Made by a program: the position numbers and the translations under genes. Positions 6,424 through 11,772 of a stretch of DNA of 11,772 bases are shown here, piece after piece. The first letter of the stretch is position 1; each line of letters opens with the position of its first letter. This DNA is from an uncultured Clostridia bacterium. Its GTDB lineage: Bacteria > Bacillota > Clostridia > Lachnospirales > Anaerotignaceae. The notes beneath the pieces are model-generated. The model had not been told where the DNA came from and searched no databases. It was given only the letters and a program-made list of their open reading frames with translations. The DNA lies in assembly GCA_947036475.1 (NCBI GenBank), contig CAMQRG010000044.1, positions 1 to 11,772 on the forward strand. Direction: 5' to 3'.

Positions 6424-7657
6424 AAAATGGAAATATCTCTGCCTTTTGGCGGGGATATGCGTTTTTATGATCGGCGGCTGCGGTTTTCGGGAGCCTGTGC
6501 AGGAAGAAAAGCCTCCTGTGAGCGAAGAAACAAAACGTCCGAATCGGGAGATTATTGTCCCGCCAGGCAGGGAAGAACAGGGGGATAACGATACTGTCCC
6601 AGATGAGCCCGAAGGGGAGGCTTCCGGTGAAACGGAACAAAAGCCATCAGAAAACAAGAAACCGGCGGCGCAGGGGAAACCCTTCTGGCAGAGCGAGACC
6701 GCAAAGCGGGCGCAGAGCCTGACCGCGACAGCGGCGGCGGCGCAGACAGATTATAAAACGAACGGCGCGAAACGCGGCTGGATTTCCAAAAACGGCAGGC
6801 TTTACGGCTTTTATGACGGCGTTTATATCACGCCGGATATGCTTGTGGAAGAAGGTTATCTGGAGAGCGGCAGTGCGGATGCAAATTATGAACTTCTGCT
6901 TATCAATGGCAGCGATTTGGCGGAATACGATGGCGTGAATGTTCCGAAAGACAGCATGGATTTTGGTGTTTTTGCGGCAGTCAGGCAGTCAGGAAAATAT
7001 GTGCTCGCTTCGCCCTCCGGCAAGGTTGGGGCGATTTCGGAAGAAAGCTACAAAAACCTGCTTTCCCGCTACAACCAGAACCATGGTAAAATTGGGCGGC
7101 TTTCTTCTGCCGCTGCGGAATATGAGCGGATATTGAATTTTATCAGTCTGTACGAAGGAAAGTTTGACAGCTATTATGTACGCGAAATCACGAAAGACAA
7201 TAAATATGCTGTTGTGACGTTTTCTACAACAGCGAATACCGCGGCAGTTAAGCAGTATGTGCTGAAAAATGACAACAATTTCTGGGAGGTTGTTTATCCC
7301 AATGTGCAGATGGATTCTTACCCGATTACATACATAAACAGGCTTGTGCCGGATTTTAATGTGAATCTTTTGCCGGACTATAATCTTGCGTCATGGAAGG
7401 GCTATATCCTTTCGGAACAGGGTGGCGCGGTTGCGGCTTTGTTCAGCGGGCGGTATATTTCCAGCGTCAGCGAAATTTCGTATCAGTGTGCAACGGCAAA
7501 CTGCGCGTATTTCGTGCTGACGGACGGCTCGCGCTATGCGGCTTATCGTTCAGGGGATTATTGGCAGGCGAAGCCGGTTTCTTCCGATAATGAAGCCAAA
7601 AACTACTTTAAGGAAAAAACGGGCGCAGATTATGGTTTTATCATACTGGATGATTAA
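6404..7657 (+). CDS. Putative lipoprotein
   Basis: A 417-residue exported protein with a type II signal peptide: basic start (QNKKWK), hydrophobic core (YLCLLAGICVFM) and lipobox I-G-G-C with lipidated C26. It is followed by a long Pro/Glu/Lys-rich disordered linker (about 29-92) that would hold the folded part away from the membrane. From about residue 120 there is a beta-rich region with repeated short Tyr/Gly motifs (GRLYGFYDGVYI, GKYVLASPSGKVGAI, GSRYAAYRSGDYWQA). No catalytic motif is recognised. The start is uncertain: ATG 6404 is given, but GTG 6413 has AGAGG at 9 bases and would keep the signal peptide. It overlaps the upstream gene by 20 bases. Its TAA stop is the left target duplication of the inserted element next to it. 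Confidence 0.82.
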   Translation: MITVQNKKWKYLCLLAGICVFMIGGCGFREPVQEEKPPVSEETKRPNREIIVPPGREEQGDNDTVPDEPEGEASGETEQKPSENKKPAAQGKPFWQSETAKRAQSLTATAAAAQTDYKTNGAKRGWISKNGRLYGFYDGVYITPDMLVEEGYLESGSADANYELLLINGSDLAEYDGVNVPKDSMDFGVFAAVRQSGKYVLASPSGKVGAISEESYKNLLSRYNQNHGKIGRLSSAAAEYERILNFISLYEGKFDSYYVREITKDNKYAVVTFSTTANTAAVKQYVLKNDNNFWEVVYPNVQMDSYPITYINRLVPDFNVNLLPDYNLASWKGYILSEQGGAVAALFSGRYISSVSEISYQCATANCAYFVLTDGSRYAAYRSGDYWQAKPVSSDNEAKNYFKEKTGADYGFIILDD

Positions 7658-7818
7658 GAACCTATCCGTAAATTATTTACGCACATCTTGCTTCATCTTT
7701 TCCGGCAGCCTTTGTCGCTTTTCCTTGCCGTACCGCTTGGTACGCCTGCCAAAAAGCTTCTTGCCTGCCGAAAAATCTGACTATGCAATCTGCACGTATC
7801 TTATTTACGGATAAGTTC
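7658..7818. mobile_element. MITE-like element with inverted ends and a TAA target duplication
   Basis: The 161-bp segment has imperfect inverted ends: left GAACCTATCCGTAAAT (from 7658) and right, read on the minus strand, GAACTTATCCGTAAAT (from 7818), with 15 of 16 bases identical. The similarity continues to 26 of 34. The trinucleotide TAA borders it on both sides (7655-7657 and 7819-7821), as expected for a target duplication. Inside are more inverted pairs (TTTTCCGGCAG near 7700 with CTGCCGAAAAA near 7770) and a small central hairpin CGTACC-GCTT-GGTACG, so the whole element can fold as one long imperfect hairpin. No transposase is encoded. A three-base TNA-type duplication is known from some IS5-group elements, but assignment to a parent IS is inference. 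Confidence 0.8.
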
Positions 7819-7830
7819 TAAGGAGAACGA

Positions 7831-8673
7831 ATGAAACAGATTCTTTGGAGCGGGGCAGATTTTTCCCTTTCGGAAACGCTGGAAAGCGGACAGTGCTTTC
7901 GGTTTGAGAAAGATGCGGAAACAGGCGCGTACACTGCGTTTGCGGGGAACAGGGCCGGCGTTTTTATGCAGGAAGGGCCGAACGTTTTTCTCTGCGAAGG
8001 CAGGGCGGAGGATATTCCTTTCTGGCGGCAGTATTTTGACTTGGAACGCGACTATGGAATGCTGAAAAAACGGCTTGCGGCAGACGATGCGGTTATGGCG
8101 GAGGCGGTTTCTCATGCGCCCGGAATCCATATGCTGCGGCAGGAATTTTTTGAAACGCTGATTTCTTTCATACTTTCACAGAATAATCACATTCCCCGTA
8201 TACGGGGGCTGGCGGCGAAACTCTGCGCAGAATATGGGAAAGAAATGGAAAGCTGGTCTGCATTTCCGACGCCGGAAGAACTGTCGCGGGCAGACGAAGA
8301 AAGCCTGCGGCGGCTGGGCTGCGGGTTCCGCGCGGGATATATTGCGGACGCGGTGGAAAAGGTATGCGCCGGAGGATATGCCGCAGAGGAGCTGGAACAG
8401 CTGGAAACAGAGGAACTGCGCGCGCGGCTTATGGAAATCAGGGGCGTTGGTCGGAAGGTGGCGGACTGTGTTATGCTGTTTTCGCTGGGACGCTATGAGG
8501 TTTTTCCGGCAGACGTCTGGATTCGCCGCGTGATGGAAACGGCGTATTTCGGTGGAGAACCGCTTTCATTACAGGCTTTGCAGGAAATGGCGGCGGTACG
8601 CTTTGGAAAGGACGCCGGCTTTGCCCAGCAGTATCTGTTCCATTATGGGCGGATGAATAAAATTGGAAAATGA
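7831..8673 (+). CDS. OGG1-type 8-oxoguanine DNA glycosylase / AP lyase
   Basis: A bifunctional base-excision repair enzyme that removes oxidised guanine and nicks the abasic site. The 280-residue protein has an OGG-type N-terminal domain (SGQCFRF at 19-25) and a helix-hairpin-helix GPD core. LISFILSQNNHIPRI at 110-124 parallels the NNN-containing helix of human OGG1. The hairpin EIRGVGRKVADC is at 202-213 with the predicted Schiff-base lysine K209. The catalytic aspartate is D228 in VFPADVW. No C-terminal FeS Cys cluster is present, which separates it from Nth and MutY. It belongs to the OGG1/AlkA-like branch common in Clostridia; activity on other lesions cannot be excluded. AAGGAG lies 5 bases before the ATG; the first A of this site is part of the right TAA duplication of the inserted element. 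Confidence 0.92.
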   Translation: MKQILWSGADFSLSETLESGQCFRFEKDAETGAYTAFAGNRAGVFMQEGPNVFLCEGRAEDIPFWRQYFDLERDYGMLKKRLAADDAVMAEAVSHAPGIHMLRQEFFETLISFILSQNNHIPRIRGLAAKLCAEYGKEMESWSAFPTPEELSRADEESLRRLGCGFRAGYIADAVEKVCAGGYAAEELEQLETEELRARLMEIRGVGRKVADCVMLFSLGRYEVFPADVWIRRVMETAYFGGEPLSLQALQEMAAVRFGKDAGFAQQYLFHYGRMNKIGK

Positions 8674-8692
8674 CGGATTATTTTTGAAAGAC

Positions 8693-8735
8693 AAAACCGG
8701 AAATTTGCATCAGCAGAACTTTCGGTTTTATTTTT
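8693..8735 (+). terminator. Intrinsic terminator after the glycosylase gene
   Basis: The inverted repeat 8693-8705 (AAAACCGGAAATT) with 8717-8729 (AACTTTCGGTTTT) pairs at 11 of 13 positions and is followed by ATTTTTATG. It sits 20 bases after the stop codon and separates the glycosylase transcript from the tgt promoter. Confidence 0.75.
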
Positions 8736-8769
8736 ATGCCGGATTAGAAGTAAGGCGGGTGTTTTCAGA

Positions 8770-8798
8770 TTGACAGGAAAGGGAAACCTGTGTATAGT
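8770..8798 (+). promoter_or_regulatory. Sigma-A-type promoter of tgt
   Basis: A consensus -35 box TTGACA (8770-8775) and a -10 box TATAGT (8793-8798) are separated by exactly 17 bases. The start of transcription would be near 8805, giving a leader of about 50 bases. It is the closest to consensus of any promoter in the window. No preQ1-riboswitch-like fold is evident in the short leader. Confidence 0.88.
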
Positions 8799-8854
8799 GG
8801 TAGGCAATGGAAAAATCAAGCAGACAGAACAGACAGAAATGAGGATAAAGCGGA

Positions 8855-10009
8855 ATGTATAAACTTTTAAAAACTTGCGGAAGGGCGAAACGCGGAGAAT
8901 TTCACACCCCCCATGGCGTGATACAGACACCGGTATTTATGAATGTCGGCACCTGTGCCGCCATAAAAGGAGCGTTATCATCGGAGGATTTGGAAGGGCT
9001 GAAATGTCAGGTAGAACTTTCCAATACCTACCATCTGCATCTGCGCCCCGGTGACGGCATCATAAAAAAGCTGGGCGGCCTGCATAAATTTATGGTGTGG
9101 GACAGGCCAATCCTGACGGATTCCGGCGGGTTTCAGGTCTTTTCTCTGGGAACACTGCGCAAAATCACAGAAGAAGGCGTTTATTTCAATTCGCATATAG
9201 ATGGCAGGAAAATATTCATGGGTCCGGAGGAAAGTATGCAGATACAGTCAAACCTTGCCTCTACGATTGCGATGGCGTTCGACGAGTGTATCGGCATACC
9301 GGCTGAACGCCCATATGTAGAGGCTTCTGTTGCGCGGACGACACGCTGGCTGGAACGCTGCAAAAAGGAAATGGCGAGGCTGAATGATTTGGAGGATACG
9401 ATTAACCATAAACAGATGCTTTTTGGAATCAATCAGGGCGCGACATATGAGGATATCCGTATTGAGCACGCGAAACGCATTTCCGAACTGGACTTGGACG
9501 GCTATGCCATCGGCGGGCTTGCTGTGGGCGAGAGCCATGCGGAAATGTACCGTATCATTGAGGAGGTTGTGCCGTATCTGCCGCAGGAAAAGCCGACTTA
9601 CCTGATGGGCGTTGGTACGCCGGAAAATATATTGGAGGCTGTGGAGCGCGGCGTAGATTTCTTTGACTGCGTACTGCCTGCCCGAAATGGACGGCACGCT
9701 CATGTTTATACGAACCGCGGCAAGCTGAACCTGTTGAACGCGAAATATGAGCTGGACGATACGCCGATTGACGAAACCTGCGGCTGTCCGGTCTGCCGGA
9801 GATACACCAAAGCGTATATCCGCCATTTATTCAAGGCAAAGGAGATGCTGGCGATGCGCCTCGCCGTTATGCATAACCTCTATTTCTTCAATACCATGAT
9901 GGAGGAGATCCGGCAGGCTTTGGACGAAGAACGGTTCCCTGCGTATAAAAAAGCCAAGCTGGAAGGCTTCAAACAGGCAGAACAGGAAAAAGCACAGCAT
10001 ACGCATTGA
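8855..10009 (+). CDS. tgt: tRNA-guanine(34) transglycosylase (queuosine pathway)
   Basis: Tgt swaps guanine 34 in the anticodon wobble position of GUN tRNAs for preQ1, the committed step of queuosine formation, or for queuine in some gut Clostridia. The 384-residue length is normal. Visible landmarks: D89 in TDSGGFQVFS (general acid/base), DECIG at 143-147 in the substrate pocket, GGLAVGE at 220-226 (bacterial form), nucleophile D271 in FDCVLPARNGRHAH, and the zinc site C309, C311, C314 and H340 (CGCPVCRR ... MHN). All key residues are present, so the enzyme should be active. preQ1 versus queuine preference cannot be decided here. ATG 8855 has GAGG 10 bases upstream. queA or queuosine-precursor genes are not in view. 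The two-TM protein gene follows after 32 bases. Confidence 0.98.
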   Translation: MYKLLKTCGRAKRGEFHTPHGVIQTPVFMNVGTCAAIKGALSSEDLEGLKCQVELSNTYHLHLRPGDGIIKKLGGLHKFMVWDRPILTDSGGFQVFSLGTLRKITEEGVYFNSHIDGRKIFMGPEESMQIQSNLASTIAMAFDECIGIPAERPYVEASVARTTRWLERCKKEMARLNDLEDTINHKQMLFGINQGATYEDIRIEHAKRISELDLDGYAIGGLAVGESHAEMYRIIEEVVPYLPQEKPTYLMGVGTPENILEAVERGVDFFDCVLPARNGRHAHVYTNRGKLNLLNAKYELDDTPIDETCGCPVCRRYTKAYIRHLFKAKEMLAMRLAVMHNLYFFNTMMEEIRQALDEERFPAYKKAKLEGFKQAEQEKAQHTH

Positions 10010-10041
10010 TAAAAGGATAGGGGAAAAGGAGTGTCTGAACC

Positions 10042-10593
10042 ATGAGGAAATGCGTACCGTGCGCATCTGACCGCGTGATTACTGTTTTAGCTGTTATCGT
10101 TTGTGCGGCTGCGGCAATTTTTGCTTTTCGGCAGCTGTCTGGCGGGGAACAGCCTCCAGTCGTATTTTTGTCTGCGGGAATTTTATTCAGCGGCGTTGCT
10201 GTCCGTACGCTTTGGCGGATGGGCTTTATGGGCAGCTGGGGATTTTTCTATGACGATGAAAAAATTATTTTTGCGCTGTCCCGCAAGGACCGCAGAGAAT
10301 TTCGATGGAATGAACTGCGAAATGCACAGGAAAATGCAAAAATCAGGATATTCTGCCAGTCTTTTCCTGAAGCATGGTATTTTTACTTTCCGGATAAAAA
10401 GAAAATCAGACAGCTTGCCGCTATACCTCGTATGGAGGGGTATAACGAGCTGGCGGCCATGCTCAGAAAAAAAGAAGTTCCTGCCGAAAAGACAACGGGG
10501 AGGAGCGCTGTCTCTGAAAAAGAATGGCTGGGGCAGATTTATCATGAAATATTTGGCGAACATCTTGATAAGGACAATAGAGGGAAACGGTAA
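10042..10593 (+). CDS. Small two-TM membrane protein, possible bacterial PH-like domain
   Basis: A 183-residue protein with two hydrophobic helices at about 12-30 (VITVLAVIVCAAAAIFAF) and 39-57 (PVVFLSAGILFSGVAV), joined by a short loop. A soluble part follows with alternating strands: WGFFYDDEKIIFALSRKD, REFRWNELRNAQ, IRIFCQSFPEAWYFYFPD. The order (two TM helices, then F-x-x-D-D-x-x-I-x-F and F-x-W-x-E-(L/I)) recalls YcxB-like or bacterial PH-domain proteins, but this is inference by pattern only. The last 40 residues are charged and probably helical. AAGGAG lies 10 bases before the ATG. It is probably co-transcribed with tgt, without any evident functional tie. Confidence 0.75.
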   Translation: MRKCVPCASDRVITVLAVIVCAAAAIFAFRQLSGGEQPPVVFLSAGILFSGVAVRTLWRMGFMGSWGFFYDDEKIIFALSRKDRREFRWNELRNAQENAKIRIFCQSFPEAWYFYFPDKKKIRQLAAIPRMEGYNELAAMLRKKEVPAEKTTGRSAVSEKEWLGQIYHEIFGEHLDKDNRGKR

Positions 10594-10649
10594 GAAATAT
10601 GGATATACTTTGTTATATTCTGTGTACAGGTTTCTTCTGACATAACAAG

Positions 10650-10687
10650 AGGCCTCCTATGATTTTTCATTTTATCATAGAAAGCCT
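10650..10687. terminator. Hairpin between convergent genes, probable terminator
   Basis: The inverted repeat 10650-10663 with 10674-10687 pairs at 12 of 14 positions (AGGC/GCCT outside, CTATGAT/ATCATAG inside) around a T-rich 10-base loop. It lies midway between the convergent membrane-protein and 92-residue-protein genes. Neither strand has a strong T-tract after the stem, so termination is inferred mainly from position. Confidence 0.5.
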
Positions 10688-10704
10688 TTCAAATGGTTAT
10701 AAAA

Positions 10705-10983
10705 TCATTCCCCGGGCAGAATCAGCTCCGAAACGAATATTTCCGCTGTAAAGCCGCCCATTTCATCTGCAAGGCTGATGAGCGTCAGCCGTTCCTCGTC
10801 CAGAAAATACAGCACATGGGTCATTTTGCGCGCCGCAGCTGATTCTGCAAGGCCTTCCGGTTCCGCAAGCCCATACAGAAAAATTTCCATGCCTGCCCTG
10901 CGGTATTGTTCGGCAATGCGCACTGCGGTATCATGCCCCGGCTCTGCCCATGCAAAAAGAGCCTTAACCTGTTTCTGTTCCAT
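10705..10983 (-). CDS. Small protein resembling a free-standing anticodon-binding domain
   Basis: A 92-residue protein with an apparent alternating alpha/beta pattern: strand VKALFAWAE (6-14), helix HDTAVRIAEQYRRAG (17-31), strand MEIFLYG (32-38), helix EGLAESAAARKM (43-54), strand THVLYFLDEE (55-64), strand LTLISLADE (66-74), strand TAEIFVSELI (79-88). This order and the A-x-x-x-A-x-x-x-R-x-x-G helix are like the C-terminal anticodon-binding domain of class II tRNA synthetases such as HisRS, but no catalytic domain is attached. The resemblance is by eye and unproven. The start ATG has AGGAGGAG just upstream at good spacing. It lies 76 bases after nrdR on the same strand and is probably in its operon. 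No function is assigned. Confidence 0.72.
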   Translation of the reverse strand: MEQKQVKALFAWAEPGHDTAVRIAEQYRRAGMEIFLYGLAEPEGLAESAAARKMTHVLYFLDEERLTLISLADEMGGFTAEIFVSELILPGE

Positions 10984-11059
10984 TGTTCTCCTCCTGTGTA
11001 TGGGCCGCCGGTTCCTGCTTTTGGGCAGCGCTCTGGTATCCGGAGCCTGTCCGGAGCGG

Positions 11060-11524
11060 TCAGCCTTCTTTTTTCTCGTTCAGCATTTTTTCCAGTTCAT
11101 CAATAAATGTGTTAATGTCCTTGAACTGACGATATACAGACGCAAAGCGCACGTAAGCCACTTCGTCCAGTTCTTTCAGCCGTTCCATTACCATATTCCC
11201 GATATCCTTGCTGTGGACTTCTCTTTCGCCGCTTCCGGTCAGGGTGTTTTCAATATCGTCTACCAGCATTTCTATCTGCTTCGCTGTTACAGGGCGTTTG
11301 TTGCAGGATTTCAGGATACCGCCAAGCAGCTTGTTTTTATCGAAAATCTCTCTCGTACCGTCCCGCTTGATAACGGTAACAGGTATCATGTCGATTCTCT
11401 CATATGTTGTGAAACGTTTTCCACAGCTTTCACACAGACGGCGGCGGCGTATCACAGAATTATCATCCTGCCCCCGCGAATCTATTACCTTCGTATCAGA
11501 ATAATTACAAAACGGACATTTCAA
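11060..11524 (-). CDS. nrdR: Transcriptional repressor NrdR
   Basis: NrdR is a zinc-finger/ATP-cone regulator that senses ATP/dATP and represses ribonucleotide reductase genes. The 154-residue length is standard. The zinc ribbon has C3-P-F-C6 and C31-E-S-C34, followed by the R-R-R-x-C-x-x-C-x-x-R-F-T-T-Y-E-R signature. The ATP-cone covers about 49-139 (VIKRDGTREIFDKNKLL through VAYVRFASVYRQFKD). The start codon is TTG at 11522-11524: it gives the invariant MKCPFC N-terminus and has GAGGAGGAG at 5 bases, so it is secure despite being rare. The gene has its own promoter and a structured leader. It follows a ylmC/ymxH gene, an arrangement often seen in Clostridia. No ribonucleotide reductase gene or recognisable NrdR box is in the window. 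Confidence 0.97.
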   Translation of the reverse strand: MKCPFCNYSDTKVIDSRGQDDNSVIRRRRLCESCGKRFTTYERIDMIPVTVIKRDGTREIFDKNKLLGGILKSCNKRPVTAKQIEMLVDDIENTLTGSGEREVHSKDIGNMVMERLKELDEVAYVRFASVYRQFKDINTFIDELEKMLNEKKEG

Positions 11525-11533
11525 AGTGTCTCC

Positions 11534-11576
11534 TCCTCGCTGTCTTTACAGGGAGGACAGAATATGTCTGTCCTCC
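11534..11576 (-). promoter_or_regulatory. nrdR leader with two competing hairpins around the SD
   Basis: On the minus strand, GGAGGACAGA (11576-11567) pairs perfectly over 10 bp with TCTGTCCTCC (11561-11552). The TCCTC of the second arm can instead pair with GAGGA of the Shine-Dalgarno region, extended by CTGT-AAAG-ACAG, to give a 9-bp hairpin with one mismatch. The two folds exclude each other, and only the second hides the ribosome binding site. The structures are directly visible; regulation is inference. Confidence 0.6.
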
Positions 11577-11594
11577 GTCTTTCCTCTCTGTTTT

Positions 11595-11623
11595 AGTATA
11601 TCCAAAAAACGGCCTCCGGTCAA
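11595..11623 (-). promoter_or_regulatory. Sigma-A-type promoter of nrdR
   Basis: On the minus strand, -35 TTGACC (11623-11618) and -10 TATACT (11600-11595) are 17 bases apart. Transcription would begin near 11588, giving a leader of about 64 bases that holds the hairpin pair. The -35 overlaps the stop codon of the upstream PRC-barrel gene. Confidence 0.82.
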
Positions 11624-11772
11624 CATGAAACCTCGTCCAAACGCAGAATATCGTCTGTGTCTGCCTCTACAAGTATGATATCATCTCCGATTCGCCGGAT
11701 ACACCGCCATGGCACAAAATATGCCCGTTCCTTTCCGAAAAAATTCCATTTTCCACATTCCTCCGGAATGAT
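11620..11772 (-). CDS. YlmC/YmxH-type PRC-barrel protein, C-terminal part
   Basis: The last 50 residues of a gene that begins beyond the right edge. The peptide runs IIPEECGKWNFFGKERAYFV then PWRCIRRIGDDIILVEADTD and ends DILRLDEVSC. The F-x-G-K-E-x-x-(Y/F)-x-(V/I)-P-W-x-x-I-x-x-I-G-x-D-(V/I)-I-L-V pattern is that of the YlmC/YmxH sporulation-associated PRC-barrel family, short proteins (about 80-90 residues) often encoded after sigG in spore formers. The function is not well defined. Stop TGA overlaps the -35 of the nrdR promoter. The neighbouring nrdR supports the assignment. The start and N-terminus are not visible. Confidence 0.85.
   Translation of the reverse strand: MIPEECGKWNFFGKERAYFVPWRCIRRIGDDIILVEADTDDILRLDEVSC

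Noticed and set aside
7658..7818. Intrinsic terminator of the lipoprotein gene
   Set aside because: The inverted ends are over 90 bases apart and border a TAA duplication, which fits a mobile element better. No GC stem with a T-tract is present.
8799..8854. preQ1 riboswitch in the tgt leader
   Set aside because: The leader is about 50 bases of A/G-rich sequence with no stable stem and no recognisable preQ1 aptamer pattern.
10778..11596. Open frame of 272 codons on the plus strand
   Set aside because: It is antisense to nrdR, its leader and the 92-residue gene, and its peptide is Ser/Phe/Cys-rich without a domain.
1..11772. CRISPR array, defence system, prophage or tRNA gene
   Set aside because: No regularly spaced repeats, no cas, restriction or toxin-antitoxin proteins, no phage genes and no cloverleaf-like sequence were seen. 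The window is ordinary core chromosome apart from the small inserted element.

Overview
The window looks like core chromosome from an anaerobic, spore-forming, low-to-mid GC Gram-positive bacterium of the class Clostridia, most likely the Lachnospirales. The reasons are MtaB, NrdR and a YlmC/YmxH-type PRC-barrel protein side by side, a C_GCAxxG_C_C redox protein, a DUF6762-like protein, strong AGGAGG-type ribosome binding sites, and alternative GTG and TTG starts. The genus cannot be fixed from the sequence. There is no phage, CRISPR array, rRNA or tRNA in view.

Layout: (1) The 3' end of scpB (chromosome segregation) opens the window, followed by a 280-base gap rich in hairpins. (2) A plus-strand cluster from 405 to 4423 holds an unknown helical protein, a Cof-type HAD phosphatase, the tRNA methylthiotransferase MtaB, an EcsC-family protein and a small cysteine-rich C_GCAxxG_C_C protein. 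(3) This cluster converges at a perfect bidirectional terminator on a minus-strand gene (4465-5742) for a cytosolic beta-propeller-like protein with a C-terminal coiled coil. (4) From 5942 a promoter drives a DUF6762-like gene overlapping a lipoprotein gene, then an OGG1-type DNA glycosylase. A 161-bp MITE-like element sits exactly between the lipoprotein stop codon and the glycosylase ribosome binding site. (5) After a terminator, a near-consensus promoter drives tgt (queuosine tRNA modification) and a small two-TM protein. (6) The right end is on the minus strand: the tail of a ylmC/ymxH gene, then nrdR with its own promoter and structured leader, then a 92-residue protein that resembles a free-standing anticodon-binding domain.

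Functionally, the window is mainly housekeeping: tRNA modification (MtaB at A37, Tgt at G34), DNA repair (OGG-type glycosylase), control of ribonucleotide reductase (NrdR) and chromosome partitioning (ScpB). Several small lineage-specific genes of unknown function lie between these. The most interesting structures are non-coding: the MITE-like insertion whose TAA target duplication is itself the stop codon and restores the next ribosome binding site, and the nrdR leader, which can form two mutually exclusive hairpins, one of which hides the Shine-Dalgarno sequence of a TTG start.
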